From Desulfitobacterium sp038181555 (lineage in GTDB: Bacteria > Bacillota > Desulfitobacteriia > Desulfitobacteriales > Desulfitobacteriaceae): a stretch of 64,000 nt of DNA. Shown here piece by piece: positions 41,745-50,571 of this stretch. The DNA lies in assembly GCF_038181555.1 (NCBI RefSeq), contig NZ_JBBWUA010000002.1:256082-320081 (forward strand). Reading direction: 5' to 3'. The notes beneath the pieces were generated by a model that was not told where the DNA came from, did not search any database, and worked only from the letters and a program-made list of their open reading frames with translations. The stretch's first letter is position 1. Each line of letters begins with the position of its first letter. The translations under genes and the position numbers were made by a program.

Positions 41745-42848
41745 TTAAGGTAAGGTGATAAGATTATATTTTCTTGACCCTAAGCCCACTCTCTCACCGT
41801 ACTCTAATTGAACAGTCCAATCAACTTCTGGATGAATGACCCTAAACTTATCTTGCTCATGATGACGCTCTCCCAGTATGGAATGAGGGTTGCCGTGGGC
41901 TTGATTGACAAGATCTACAGCAGCTTGGTCAATAGCTACCGGATCTTCAGAGGCTAAAATCCCAATATCCTGAACAATCGGTATGTCATTCCAACTCACG
42001 CAATCACAGAGTGGCGAGACGTTGTTAACGAAGGTGATAAACCCGCTCTTCCGCTCTTTTCCTTTTAAGGCACCCACTGTGTACTCCACAATCTTCTCCT
42101 GGATCACATCCGGAGTGGTCTTCCAGTTCACGGCGATAGCCTTAAATGTACAGGTTACTGCACATTCACCGCAGCCTATGCAAAGACTGGCGTCAATATT
42201 TGCCTTCTCCTCAACAGTTATGGCTGAGGCTGGGCACCAGCTTCGACAGCGGCCACAAGCCGTACAGCGTTCAGGATTAATCTGCGGGAGAATATCCGAA
42301 TGCTGCTGCTGCTTCCCGGCACGACTTCCCAAACCCATCCCCAAGTTCTTGAGGGTACCGCCAAAACCCGTGGCCTCATGGCCTTTAAAGTGTGAAATTG
42401 CAATAAGGGCATCGGCATGAACTGCCGCACTGCCAATCTTTACCTCTTTAAAATGCTTTAGGTTTACTGGTATTGATACATAGTCTTTCCCATTTAGCCC
42501 GTCCGCAATCACCAAAGGGGCCCCCACTACAGAATAATCGAACCCATTTTCAATCGCAGTTTCCAAATGATCAATCGCATTCGAACGAGAACCGACATAA
42601 AGGGTATTCGCATCAGTCAAAAACGGGCGTCCTCCGGCTTTCTTCACCTGATCCACAACTCGCCGTACAAACTGAGGTCTGACGTAAGCTAGGTTACCTC
42701 TTTCGCCAAAATGAAGCTTTATGGCAACCTTATCATCCTTCTCAATACCCTTAAGCATACCCGAACGGCTGATCAGTTTTTCTAATTTCACCAAAAGACT
42801 TTGACCTTGGGTAACTTTCATACTTGTAAAATACACATCCGAGATCAT
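41745..42848 (-). CDS. DUF362 protein with two [4Fe-4S] motifs
   Basis: A 367-residue cytoplasmic protein. An N-terminal DUF362 domain (VYFTSMKVTQGQSLLVKLEKL..VAIKLHFGERGNLAYVRPQFVRRVVDQVK) surrounds a ferredoxin insert at about 190-245 with CTACGRCRSWCP and CIGCGECAVTC motifs. The family is widespread in anaerobes and of unknown function, probably an electron-transfer or metal-handling protein. It overlaps by 4 bases the stop of the gene at 42845-43345, so the two are likely co-translated. Confidence 0.82.
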   Translation of the reverse strand: MISDVYFTSMKVTQGQSLLVKLEKLISRSGMLKGIEKDDKVAIKLHFGERGNLAYVRPQFVRRVVDQVKKAGGRPFLTDANTLYVGSRSNAIDHLETAIENGFDYSVVGAPLVIADGLNGKDYVSIPVNLKHFKEVKIGSAAVHADALIAISHFKGHEATGFGGTLKNLGMGLGSRAGKQQQHSDILPQINPERCTACGRCRSWCPASAITVEEKANIDASLCIGCGECAVTCTFKAIAVNWKTTPDVIQEKIVEYTVGALKGKERKSGFITFVNNVSPLCDCVSWNDIPIVQDIGILASEDPVAIDQAAVDLVNQAHGNPHSILGERHHEQDKFRVIHPEVDWTVQLEYGERVGLGSRKYNLITLP

Positions 42849-43345
42849 AGTTTTCCTCCATTCCCTTGACCCAGTTTAACTTCATCTTCCTCTTCATCCT
42901 TTACAGGCGGAAGAATCTTACAGGTGATCACTTCCAGACGATGCGGTAAAAATGTCATATTTACATTATGTCCAGGTTCAATAGCTTGATAGGTATAGAG
43001 ATCGACAAGGAGTGTTTCTCTCCCCGACTCCCATTCGATCTCGACACTATAGGGGTGAAGAGTATCGGAAACCATGCTCTTTCCTTGTATTCCACCTTGA
43101 ACAACCACAGGCTTAGCAAACCAATCCGGTTCGCTAGCTTGAAACATAAGCAGATAAACTGAATAAACGAAGAGCCAGCCAAACCCTCTTAGGGCGAGTA
43201 GCAATTTAGTAGTCAGCTTCATCTCTTTTTTGGCTACAAAGTAGAATTTCCAAACATAGCGAATGAGAATAAAGATACCCAGCAAAAGAATACCGAGGGC
43301 TTCAATCCAAGTCGCTTTCCATAGATAACTATAATATTCTCCCAT
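42845..43345 (-). CDS. Uncharacterised membrane protein upstream of the DUF362 gene
   Basis: About 166 residues: MGEYYSYLWKATWIEAL, two membrane helices (about 13-32 and 45-66), then a soluble domain (VEIEWESGRETLLVDLYTYQAIEPGHNVNMTFLPHRLEVI) and an acidic tail (KDEEEDEVKLG). The topology suggests a membrane-tethered small beta domain. I do not recognise a family. The frame opens at 43393, but GGGGGA stands just before the ATG at 43343-43345. The 4-base overlap with the DUF362 gene suggests a shared task. Confidence 0.68.
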   Translation of the reverse strand: MGEYYSYLWKATWIEALGILLLGIFILIRYVWKFYFVAKKEMKLTTKLLLALRGFGWLFVYSVYLLMFQASEPDWFAKPVVVQGGIQGKSMVSDTLHPYSVEIEWESGRETLLVDLYTYQAIEPGHNVNMTFLPHRLEVITCKILPPVKDEEEDEVKLGQGNGGKL

Positions 43346-43418
43346 AGTTCCCCCATGCTTGAAGTTTTTCGAAAAAGAAACGCCTCCTGGCAATCCATTT
43401 CAATGGCCTGAAGGCTTC

Positions 43419-44210
43419 TTATATTTGAGCATCTAGTTTTCCCATGGCCGCAATAATTTTCTTTACATAATTCTGGGTTTCATTATAAGGAGGAATCCCA
43501 TTGTATTTCTCAACTGCTCCCGGTCCCGCATTATAGCCTGCTAAGGCCAAGGGAATATTGCCATTAAATCGTACTAATAGATCCTTCAAGAAATGCGTTC
43601 CACCATCCAGATTCTGTGCCGGATTAAACGGGTCCGTAACTCCATAGCTCTTAGCTGTATCAGGCATGAGTTGCATTAAGCCCATGGCCCCCGCAGAAGA
43701 AACCGCTTGAGGATTAAAACTAGATTCTGCTATCACAACTTGGCGAATAAGATTAGGGTCAACTCCATACCGTTGTCCAGCTTCAGCAATAAGCTGCTCA
43801 ATTTCAGGTTGATCCGCTCGGTATTGAGAACTTCGCATAGATTGAGAGCTGCCAAGTGCATCAATCCCATTAAAAGGAAGACTATGGGTATATCCTGCGT
43901 ATGGATTAACTACCGAACTAGGCAAAGTTTGTCCCATGCCAAGAAAATTCATGGAAGATAGCTGAGAATAATCGGTCATCGGGATCCCAGCCGGGTAACC
44001 CGCCTCCATGCCCATACCTGCCAAAGCTTCCAGAGCCATACCTGCCCCGGAGTCCAATCCTTCTTCTCCAGCTAATGCCGACTGCAGCAATGTAGCAAAA
44101 AGCATGGCCTGGGTTCCATCGATACCCTTATTACCACCCTTGGCAGAATCCTGCCAAGCATTATTCATGCTTTGGAGTTGGTAGAGAAGCAACATTTCCG
44201 CACTATTCAT
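43419..44210 (-). CDS. Lytic transglycosylase (SLT domain), flagellar-linked
   Basis: A 263-residue protein with a low-complexity N-terminal half (Gly, Ala, Met and Ser rich) and a soluble lytic transglycosylase domain at about 136-258: AESSFNPQAVSSAGAMGLMQLMP with catalytic Glu162, then ALAGYNAGPGAVEKY. It cleaves glycan strands. There is no signal peptide or membrane helix, and the gene is the distal member of the flagellar operon after cheW. Export through the flagellar type III system to clear a path for the rod is a reasonable inference. Confidence 0.85.
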   Translation of the reverse strand: MNSAEMLLLYQLQSMNNAWQDSAKGGNKGIDGTQAMLFATLLQSALAGEEGLDSGAGMALEALAGMGMEAGYPAGIPMTDYSQLSSMNFLGMGQTLPSSVVNPYAGYTHSLPFNGIDALGSSQSMRSSQYRADQPEIEQLIAEAGQRYGVDPNLIRQVVIAESSFNPQAVSSAGAMGLMQLMPDTAKSYGVTDPFNPAQNLDGGTHFLKDLLVRFNGNIPLALAGYNAGPGAVEKYNGIPPYNETQNYVKKIIAAMGKLDAQI

Positions 44211-44229
44211 CGGTCATCGCCTCCTGCCC

Positions 44230-44682
44230 TTAAACGAGTTGGGAAACTCCCTGAAGTTCTTCTTGTTCAAGAATTCGATCGGGAATCAAAATCATAATAA
44301 TTCGATCCGGAAGATTGACAATGCCGCCGATAAAAGGAGCAGTGACTAAAGGCGGTGGAGGAGCCATTTCTTCCAAGATGCGCACTTCCTTAACTTGATC
44401 AACCGCAAATCCTACGGGAAAACCATCGACCTCTGTAATCAAGGCGAAGTCATCTACGGATTCAGCGTTATTCACGGCAGCCTTTTTATGGGCGACTCCG
44501 AAACGAACATGCAAATCAATTAAAGGAATTGCGGAGCCACGCAAATTGATCAACCCTTTGACATACTCGGGTGCCTTCGGTATGGGTCGAATATTCTCTA
44601 AGCGAGTTATTTCTCGCACGATTTCAATGGGCATTCCATACTCTTCTTGCCCTAATTCAAATATGACCACTTGATTAGCCAT
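44230..44682 (-). CDS. cheW: Chemotaxis coupling protein CheW
   Basis: CheW joins chemoreceptors to the CheA kinase. The 150 residues form one CheW domain: VVIFELGQEEYGMPIEIVREI..RPIPKAPEYVKGLINLRGSAIPLIDLHVRFG..FAVDQVKEVRILEE..PLVTAPFIGGIVNLPDRIIMIL. It is in the flagellar operon between the flgF-like gene and the transglycosylase. No cheA is in the window. Confidence 0.93.
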   Translation of the reverse strand: MANQVVIFELGQEEYGMPIEIVREITRLENIRPIPKAPEYVKGLINLRGSAIPLIDLHVRFGVAHKKAAVNNAESVDDFALITEVDGFPVGFAVDQVKEVRILEEMAPPPPLVTAPFIGGIVNLPDRIIMILIPDRILEQEELQGVSQLV

Positions 44683-44705
44683 GAAGCCACTTCCTTATCT
44701 GTTTC

Positions 44706-45458
44706 TTAGACAATCCTACCGATTTCATTCACTGCCTTATCTAAAGTCGCGTCTTGTGTCTGGATGACCTTCTGGTTAGCCTCATAGGCCCGCATTACAG
44801 TAATCATCTTAACCATTTGGCCCGTCAAATCTACATTGGAACCCTCCAGAAAGCCTTGGCGAATACCTGGCTCGCCTTGCCAAGCTTGAGCCGCTTGATT
44901 TGAGGTATAGAGAGATTGGCCCTCCCGAATAAGCTCTTCATTGGGGATCTGAACCAGCCTCAACTGATCGACCAATTCTCCGCCGTCATAGATGGCTCCA
45001 TTCGTATCGACAGAGAAGTCCCGGCTCAAAGGCCCGATAGGCCCCTCTTCACCGAGGACAGGATAGCCGTCCGTCGTTTGCAGCATGCCCTCAGCATTCA
45101 ATTGAAACTGTCCATTTCGAGTGTAGCGTTCGCCATTGGGAGTTTGGACAACAAAGAGGGCCTCTGAAGTAAGAGCCAAGTCTGTCGATAATTCCGTACT
45201 CTGGAGGGCACCTTGGACATTCATACGAGTGACTTGATCCACCACAACACCTGTCCCCATGCCGCCAATTACTGTATCGCCCGGAATCTCATTTTTAGTA
45301 CTTGTTCTCATCATCAGCAGTTCCGGAAAAGCCTTATTGCTAGATTCTTCAGCTTTATAGCCGGGTGTTCTTATATTGGCGACATTATCTGCAATGATCT
45401 CGCTTTGAGTCTGGGCAGCAAGCATTCCTGCCGCTCCTGTATATAGTCCTTTGATCAT
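44706..45458 (-). CDS. flgF: Flagellar rod protein, FlgF/FlgG family
   Basis: This is a 250-residue axial protein of the flagellar rod, exported by the type III system. The N-terminal SGxxA-type rod motif MIKGLYTGAAGMLAAQTQSEIIADNVANIRTPGYK and the C-terminal SNVDLTGQMVKMITVMRAYEANQKVIQTQD are conserved in FlgF/FlgG. It is shorter and simpler than the FlgG at 45926, so I assign the second rod protein (FlgF, or FlhO/FlhP of Bacillus) without certainty about which. No signal peptide. Confidence 0.8.
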   Translation of the reverse strand: MIKGLYTGAAGMLAAQTQSEIIADNVANIRTPGYKAEESSNKAFPELLMMRTSTKNEIPGDTVIGGMGTGVVVDQVTRMNVQGALQSTELSTDLALTSEALFVVQTPNGERYTRNGQFQLNAEGMLQTTDGYPVLGEEGPIGPLSRDFSVDTNGAIYDGGELVDQLRLVQIPNEELIREGQSLYTSNQAAQAWQGEPGIRQGFLEGSNVDLTGQMVKMITVMRAYEANQKVIQTQDATLDKAVNEIGRIV

Positions 45459-45518
45459 AGACGATCACCTTCATATCTTTCTATAATAACTGCACAACTA
45501 CCCGACCCTAAATCTGCT

Positions 45519-45920
45519 TTATCTTTGTCCAATTACCGTACGTAAGTTAGATAACTGAGCGGAGATAGCCCGGGTCACAGAGTTGTAGTAAATCCCGTTT
45601 TCTGCCACATTGACCATTTCCCGATCGATGTCCACATTATTGCCATCGTTACGATAGGTCGTGTTTTCATCGGTGACGACCCCGCTGGTATTGAGTTCTG
45701 TTTTTTGAAGATGTCGCTCGGACGTGACTTTTAAGGGAAGCTCACCATCAACCTGGCCGATAGCCTGTCCCAGCAGAGTATTAAAATCCACATCAGACCG
45801 CTTAAAATCCGGGGTATCCACATTGGCGATATTATCGGCAAGCACCTTTTGCCTTAAGCTGGCGGCGTCCATACTCTTCTCTAAAACATTAAACATCGGT
45901 GTATTTAACCAATCCGACAT
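45519..45920 (-). CDS. flgB: Flagellar basal-body rod protein FlgB
   Basis: FlgB is the proximal rod subunit. The 133-residue protein begins MSDWLNTPMFNVLEKSMDAASLRQKVLADNIANVDTPDFKR, which is the FlgB form of the rod motif, and ends VDREMVNVAENGIYYNSVTRAISAQLSNLRTVI-like. FlgB usually starts a flgB-flgC-fliE operon; here it lies alone between flgG and flgF-like genes, 5 bases after flgG, and no flgC or fliE is in view. Confidence 0.88.
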   Translation of the reverse strand: MSDWLNTPMFNVLEKSMDAASLRQKVLADNIANVDTPDFKRSDVDFNTLLGQAIGQVDGELPLKVTSERHLQKTELNTSGVVTDENTTYRNDGNNVDIDREMVNVAENGIYYNSVTRAISAQLSNLRTVIGQR

Positions 45921-45925
45921 CTATC

Positions 45926-46918
45926 TTACCTCCTTAGGGAGTTTGCCATGCTCCACATTTGATCACCATTCGTAATCATGCGGGCATTGATCTGATAAGC
46001 CCGTTGCACTTGGATAAGATCAGTCATAGAGGAAGCTAAATCCACATTGGATTGTTCCAGGGATTGGGTCCGTAGTTTACCTACATTGCGTTCCTGAACT
46101 TGGCTACCCGGTACTCCGATCATCTCCTCACCGGTGACCCCTAGGGCCTCCGGTGTCAGATAGAGGTTATCCCCGCCCTTGACTAAGCCCTCAGGATTGG
46201 TAAAGGTCGCGAGATTGATCTGCCCCAAGGTTTCTAGCTTGCCATCGATGTTTCCTCTAATCGTTCCGTTGCCGTCAATTTGGAGCTCTTCTGTACCTGG
46301 GGGAATGACAAGAGCCGCTGTCAGCAAATCTCCATTCCAATCCATGGGCCGCCCCGCCTCATCAACTTCAACGGGTCCCTCCGGATAATAGGCCTCACCT
46401 TCTGTATCATCGATCACGACCTGGCCAAAAACCCGTTCCTCTTCATCGATGAAGCCGGTGATCTTGCCTGTTTCATCAACATACACGTCGATAGCCTCAG
46501 TGGGTATCCGTAGTTCAAGGATATAGCCATCCGAATTTACCAGTTTTCCTTGAGCATCGGGCTGAAAATTTCCAACACGCGTGTAGCCGCTGGTGCCATC
46601 GGTCGTCCGTACGGGGAAAAATCCTTCTCCTTCAATCGCCAGATCAAAGGGGTTGTCCGTACTCATAATCGTCCCCTGTTTAAAGTTCGAGCTGATAGAC
46701 GGTAGGATTACTCCTGCTCCCACATGGATACGATCGCCAACAGGCTGTTCGTTAAACTGTTGATCGGCAGATCTCATTTCCGAAGCCAAGGCCTCCGCAA
46801 ACTCCACCCGTTGGGCCTTATAGCCAGGAGTATTTACATTGGAAATATTGTTTCCTAGGGTGTCTAAGGCCATCTGTTGGGCTCTGACCCCAGTGGCCGC
46901 TGTATTAAGAATTCGCAA
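45926..46918 (-). CDS. flgG: Flagellar distal rod protein FlgG, with internal duplication
   Basis: A 330-residue rod protein, longer than the usual roughly 262 residues. Conserved ends are ILNTAATGVRAQQMALDTLGNNISNVNTPGYKAQRVEF and SNVDLASSMTDLIQVQRAYQINARMITNGDQM. The extra length comes from a second copy of a strand module: residues 138-167 (IPTEAIDVYVDETGKITGFI..GQ) resemble 205-233 (IPPGTEELQIDGNGTIRGNI..GQ) with a period of about 67 residues. It could be confused with a hook protein, but the N-terminus is FlgG-like and a separate FlgE lies upstream. Confidence 0.85.
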   Translation of the reverse strand: MRILNTAATGVRAQQMALDTLGNNISNVNTPGYKAQRVEFAEALASEMRSADQQFNEQPVGDRIHVGAGVILPSISSNFKQGTIMSTDNPFDLAIEGEGFFPVRTTDGTSGYTRVGNFQPDAQGKLVNSDGYILELRIPTEAIDVYVDETGKITGFIDEEERVFGQVVIDDTEGEAYYPEGPVEVDEAGRPMDWNGDLLTAALVIPPGTEELQIDGNGTIRGNIDGKLETLGQINLATFTNPEGLVKGGDNLYLTPEALGVTGEEMIGVPGSQVQERNVGKLRTQSLEQSNVDLASSMTDLIQVQRAYQINARMITNGDQMWSMANSLRR

Positions 46919-46967
46919 GTTACCTGTCTCCTCCCTTTTCGGGAATATACCCAGAGATAAGCCTAAA

Positions 46968-47006
46968 AGGACTTTGACTTTAGGTATAACCTAAAGCCCA
47001 AGTCCT
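46968..47006 (-). terminator. Hairpin between flgE and flgG
   Basis: Inverted repeat AGGACTT..CTTTAGGT / ACCTAAAG..AAGTCCT with a short T run on the minus strand. It may be a partial terminator or an mRNA-stability hairpin after the abundant hook-protein message. Confidence 0.5.
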
Positions 47007-47013
47007 AAGTCCC

Positions 47014-48162
47014 TTATCCACGTTTAAGATCAATAAGCTCCTGCAATAAGGAGTCCGATACGGTGATAACCCGGGAATTCGCTTGGAATCCCCGCTGAGT
47101 CACGATCATATCCGTAAACTCCTGGGAGAGATCCACATTGGACATTTCCACGGTGCTGGGGATGATCGCTCCACGGCCATCTTCTCCTGCGCCGCCAATT
47201 GAGGCTGCTCCTGAGTTATTGGAAGCAGCGTAAAAGCTATTTCCTAGATTTTGCAAACCCGCTTCATTGGAAAAGTTAGCTACAGCTACTTGCCCGATTA
47301 TACGAGTCGCAGAAGCATCACCATTGCTATAGACTCCTGTGATGGCCCCCTTGGAATCAATGGAAAAGCTTGTCAAGGTTGCTAGAGGGATATCCGTGCC
47401 ATCAGTATATGTTGCGTCATGATCAGTTATGGTAAATGTGTTATATGGAGTGGCGGTTAATGTGGGATCAGCGGTAGGGGGGGATACAGTAATTGTACCA
47501 CGTGCACTATCTAATATGCCGCCACCGACGATAGTTGCATTCGCTCCAATTAATGAGGGATTAGAATATACCCAAGAGCCTCCTGACTTAGCCCAAGCAT
47601 CTCTTGGAATACTTATAGCCGTCGGCGTAACGAGTGGAGGATTTTCCCCTATATTAAATTTAATCGCCTCAAGTTGTGTCCAGTCGATCTTAGACTCATC
47701 AACACCTGTGGTAGCACTGTCATCTACTGGTCTTTCCATGCCATACATATACCCCATGACCTTTGCCCCTGTCCCAGGCTCGACCAAGGTGCCGTCGTCG
47801 TCTTGAGTAAAGGCTCCAGCACGACTGTATACGGTTTCTCCGTTATTCTGTAAGACAAAGAATCCTTTACCCTGAATCATCATATCCGTGTTTTTTCCTG
47901 TGGATTGGGAGCTTCCTTCAGTCATAATTTGGTCGATAGAACTTAGCATGGAGCCTAAGCCAATTTGAGCAGGATTCGTTCCCCCTTGGTTCGGTGAAGG
48001 CGAGCCTGCACCCTTCATGGTTTGGCTGAGCATGGTCGAGAAGGTGACACGGCTGCGTTTAAAGCCGGTGGTATTGACATTGGCGATGTTATTACCGATA
48101 ACGTCCATTTTAACCTGATGGTTTTTTAACCCGGAAATTGCTGAATACAAAGAGCGTAACAT
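47014..48162 (-). CDS. flgE: Flagellar hook protein FlgE
   Basis: FlgE builds the hook, the universal joint outside the cell. The 382 residues begin MLRSLYSAISGLKNHQVKMDVIGNNIANVNTTGFKRSRVTFSTMLSQTMKGA and end with STVEMSNVDLSQEFTDMIVTQRGFQANSRVITVSDSLLQELIDLKR, both hook signatures. The middle, surface-exposed part is variable and Thr/Pro-rich. It follows flgD (the hook cap), as is usual. Confidence 0.93.
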   Translation of the reverse strand: MLRSLYSAISGLKNHQVKMDVIGNNIANVNTTGFKRSRVTFSTMLSQTMKGAGSPSPNQGGTNPAQIGLGSMLSSIDQIMTEGSSQSTGKNTDMMIQGKGFFVLQNNGETVYSRAGAFTQDDDGTLVEPGTGAKVMGYMYGMERPVDDSATTGVDESKIDWTQLEAIKFNIGENPPLVTPTAISIPRDAWAKSGGSWVYSNPSLIGANATIVGGGILDSARGTITVSPPTADPTLTATPYNTFTITDHDATYTDGTDIPLATLTSFSIDSKGAITGVYSNGDASATRIIGQVAVANFSNEAGLQNLGNSFYAASNNSGAASIGGAGEDGRGAIIPSTVEMSNVDLSQEFTDMIVTQRGFQANSRVITVSDSLLQELIDLKRG

Positions 48163-48235
48163 TAAGGCGTTCCCCCATTTCTCATTTGCCGTTTCATATC
48201 ATATCTTATCGAATACGTATTAGCTCATAATCACC

Positions 48236-48811
48236 CTATACCTGCATCTCGGTATCTGTTTCACCTGTATCGGGAACCGTAGGATTCGTTGGATCAGTCG
48301 CATCTGTAGGGTCCTTAGGTGGTTCTCCAGAGGGTGGTGTCATTGCTTTCTCAGCTACGGAAATAATCTCATTCATTTCCACGGCACTATAGGTCCCGTC
48401 AGCTTTCTTAAGCACTAATTGAGGGTTGCCGTCCAGCCATTGGACGGATTCCACAATCCCTTCGACAATGTTCTCAGTATCCACATCCATCCCAGCGACA
48501 TATTTGCCAATCATGGCTGCTCCTTGACCGAGAAGTGAATGCTGGAAAAGGGAGGAAAAGGCGCTAGACATACCTTCCATAGAACTTGCCACATTATTCA
48601 TTTGCTCAAGTGAGCTAAACTGTGCCATTTGGGTAATCATATCTTTATTATCCATGGGCGAAAGAGGATCTTGGTTGCTGAGCTCAGTGACCAGCAACTT
48701 TAAAAAATCATCCTTACCCATGATGTCCTTAGTAGCATCAGAAAGAGCAGTGCTTTTTGATTCTGACGTGGGAGTAGTGGATTTATAATTAGGATCAATA
48801 GTGTTCCCCAT
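48236..48811 (-). CDS. flgD: Flagellar hook assembly scaffold FlgD
   Basis: FlgD caps the growing hook. The 191-residue protein has the conserved MGKDDFLKLLVTELSNQDPLSPMDNKDMITQMAQFSSLEQMNNV segment (about 30-75), the FlgD N-terminal signature, then a short beta domain (ENIVEGIVESVQWLDGNPQLVLKK) and a Pro/Thr-rich tail. It lies between fliK and flgE. Confidence 0.93.
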   Translation of the reverse strand: MGNTIDPNYKSTTPTSESKSTALSDATKDIMGKDDFLKLLVTELSNQDPLSPMDNKDMITQMAQFSSLEQMNNVASSMEGMSSAFSSLFQHSLLGQGAAMIGKYVAGMDVDTENIVEGIVESVQWLDGNPQLVLKKADGTYSAVEMNEIISVAEKAMTPPSGEPPKDPTDATDPTNPTVPDTGETDTEMQV

Positions 48812-48821
48812 TCTTTTCCTC

Positions 48822-50420
48822 CTAGGCTGTTACATTAATTCGACGGATTCCTTGTTCGCCTGCATCGGAATCCATCAGGCTCTCGAGTTCTTCTTTACTC
48901 ATGTAGCCTAATGCTTCATCACCATTCTCCTGGGCTCCCGCTTTGCCTTCCTGCCCTTGGCCGTCTTGGGAATTTCGGTTTTGTTCTCCCAAGCCCATCT
49001 CCATCATGCCACATTGAATACCTAACTGAGTCAGGTTATCTTTGAGCTCTGATAGATTGGTTTGCAGTATTTGTCCGGTGCCTGCATCAGTGGCTACCAT
49101 ACGAATATGCATTTGCCCATCTTCCCAACGCATAGAGATATTGATATCTCCTAATTCAGCGGGACGCAAATGTATGGTCATTGCGCGGAGTTGAGGCCGA
49201 GCCTGATAGGCTTTTTCAAAAATCTCGTTCGCTACTTGGGTCCATACGGGACTAACACTTTCCGAAACCCTTCCCTGAACCTGAGCCGTCCCTTTGGTTG
49301 AGGTTAATCCCACAACATTTTCCGGGTGAGAATCCTGTAGGGTTGATGGTTCATCTTTGGGAAAGTCGAGGTTATCTTTTTCTTGAAGCTTTATGCCTAT
49401 TCCCGCAGATGTGTCAGATCCACTGTCCTTACCTTGGTCCGCTCCATTATGTGTAGACGGTTGATCCTTTTGGTCTTGCTCGCTTGTCAGTTGGAAATTT
49501 CCCGGATTATCCGGTTCCATATTGTGAATCCCCGAGTGCTTAGCTGTGCCCACTGGCCCATTTTTCTCCGAAGTCCCAGCTGTATTCTCTCCTAGGCCGC
49601 TTGACTTACCCTCAAACGATTTTGCGGCAAATGCACTTACCAGTGTCTCTTGTCCAGTGCTTTGCTGTGTGCTCGGTACGACTTGTACTGCCACATCATC
49701 TACTACTGGAACAGTCAACGTTTGACTCAACACCGGCTGGGACACTACGGCCTTTTCCGCCGTTATTCCCGTACCGGGTGCCTGCCCCTGGCCATCTAAC
49801 CCGATAAACAGACCACTGTTAAAACGTTGGGCAGCGATCGCGGATTTTTGCTGGGTTAAGGTATCTAATTGCTCGGAAGGAGATTTTACTTTCACTTCTC
49901 CCGACATTTCCGTAAGTAAATCAACAATCACATTCTTATATAAATCCAACTCCGACTGTGGGGAATTCTTCCCCTGAAGTTGCCCTGTCATCCCTGACAA
50001 TCGAGCTACTTCAAATGTTCCTAGGGGGTTTGAGGAATTGCTTTGACTACGCAAAGTATCCATTTGACTCAAAAGAAGATCTAATTGACCTGAGAAATCT
50101 TCTTTACTCATAGGATTCTGAACCTGTCGAGCCAAAACTTCTTGAAGATTTCCCTCTTCTTGAAGCATAGCCATCATGGCCTGAAGTCCCTCTATCCCCA
50201 ATAGGGCGTGACGTCCGGAATTGGCTTCCTTGCCTGCCGGTGCGTTGCTCTGATTACCAGAGTCTTGCTCTTGTCCACTAAGTTGGTTCACCCAGCCCCC
50301 AAAGATTGCAGCAAACATCATTGCCGCCGTATCATTGCCTTTGGGAGAGCTGTCTGCAACTAATGATCCATTATCCGTATTATTTATGGATCCCGCGGAC
50401 AAAGCCTTTATTGCTGTCAT
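48822..50420 (-). CDS. fliK: Flagellar hook-length control protein FliK
   Basis: FliK measures hook length and switches the export gate at FlhB. The roughly 532-residue protein is Gln/Ser/Gly-rich and unstructured for most of its length; the conserved C-terminal domain is at about 415-500 (MTIHLRPAELGDINISMRWEDGQMHIRMV..LQTNLSELKDNLTQLGI), the LRPxxLGxxxxxM pattern. GGAGG lies 7 bases before the ATG at 50418-50420; the frame is open nine codons more. Confidence 0.88.
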   Translation of the reverse strand: MTAIKALSAGSINNTDNGSLVADSSPKGNDTAAMMFAAIFGGWVNQLSGQEQDSGNQSNAPAGKEANSGRHALLGIEGLQAMMAMLQEEGNLQEVLARQVQNPMSKEDFSGQLDLLLSQMDTLRSQSNSSNPLGTFEVARLSGMTGQLQGKNSPQSELDLYKNVIVDLLTEMSGEVKVKSPSEQLDTLTQQKSAIAAQRFNSGLFIGLDGQGQAPGTGITAEKAVVSQPVLSQTLTVPVVDDVAVQVVPSTQQSTGQETLVSAFAAKSFEGKSSGLGENTAGTSEKNGPVGTAKHSGIHNMEPDNPGNFQLTSEQDQKDQPSTHNGADQGKDSGSDTSAGIGIKLQEKDNLDFPKDEPSTLQDSHPENVVGLTSTKGTAQVQGRVSESVSPVWTQVANEIFEKAYQARPQLRAMTIHLRPAELGDINISMRWEDGQMHIRMVATDAGTGQILQTNLSELKDNLTQLGIQCGMMEMGLGEQNRNSQDGQGQEGKAGAQENGDEALGYMSKEELESLMDSDAGEQGIRRINVTA

Positions 50421-50571
50421 GGCATCACCTCCGAAACTATAGTCCATCTATAGTATCGTAATATCTATAAAAAAACTTGAGTTTTTTTCATTATTAGACT
50501 TTCAAGCTACATCAAGCCGTATCGCCCAAGTAACCCAATTGAAAACTGGAACCTGTCCCCAATTCACATCC
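50421..50571. other. fliA-fliK intergenic region
   Basis: Contains an A7/T7 hairpin (about 50470-50489) and, next to the fliA stop, the sequence GAAAACTGGAACCTGTCCCC (50541-50560), related to the palindrome inside murF. No gene. Confidence 0.45.

Noticed and set aside
41983..42420. Plus-strand frame of 145 codons
   Set aside because: Antisense to the DUF362/ferredoxin gene, whose eight-cysteine motifs make the minus-strand reading secure.
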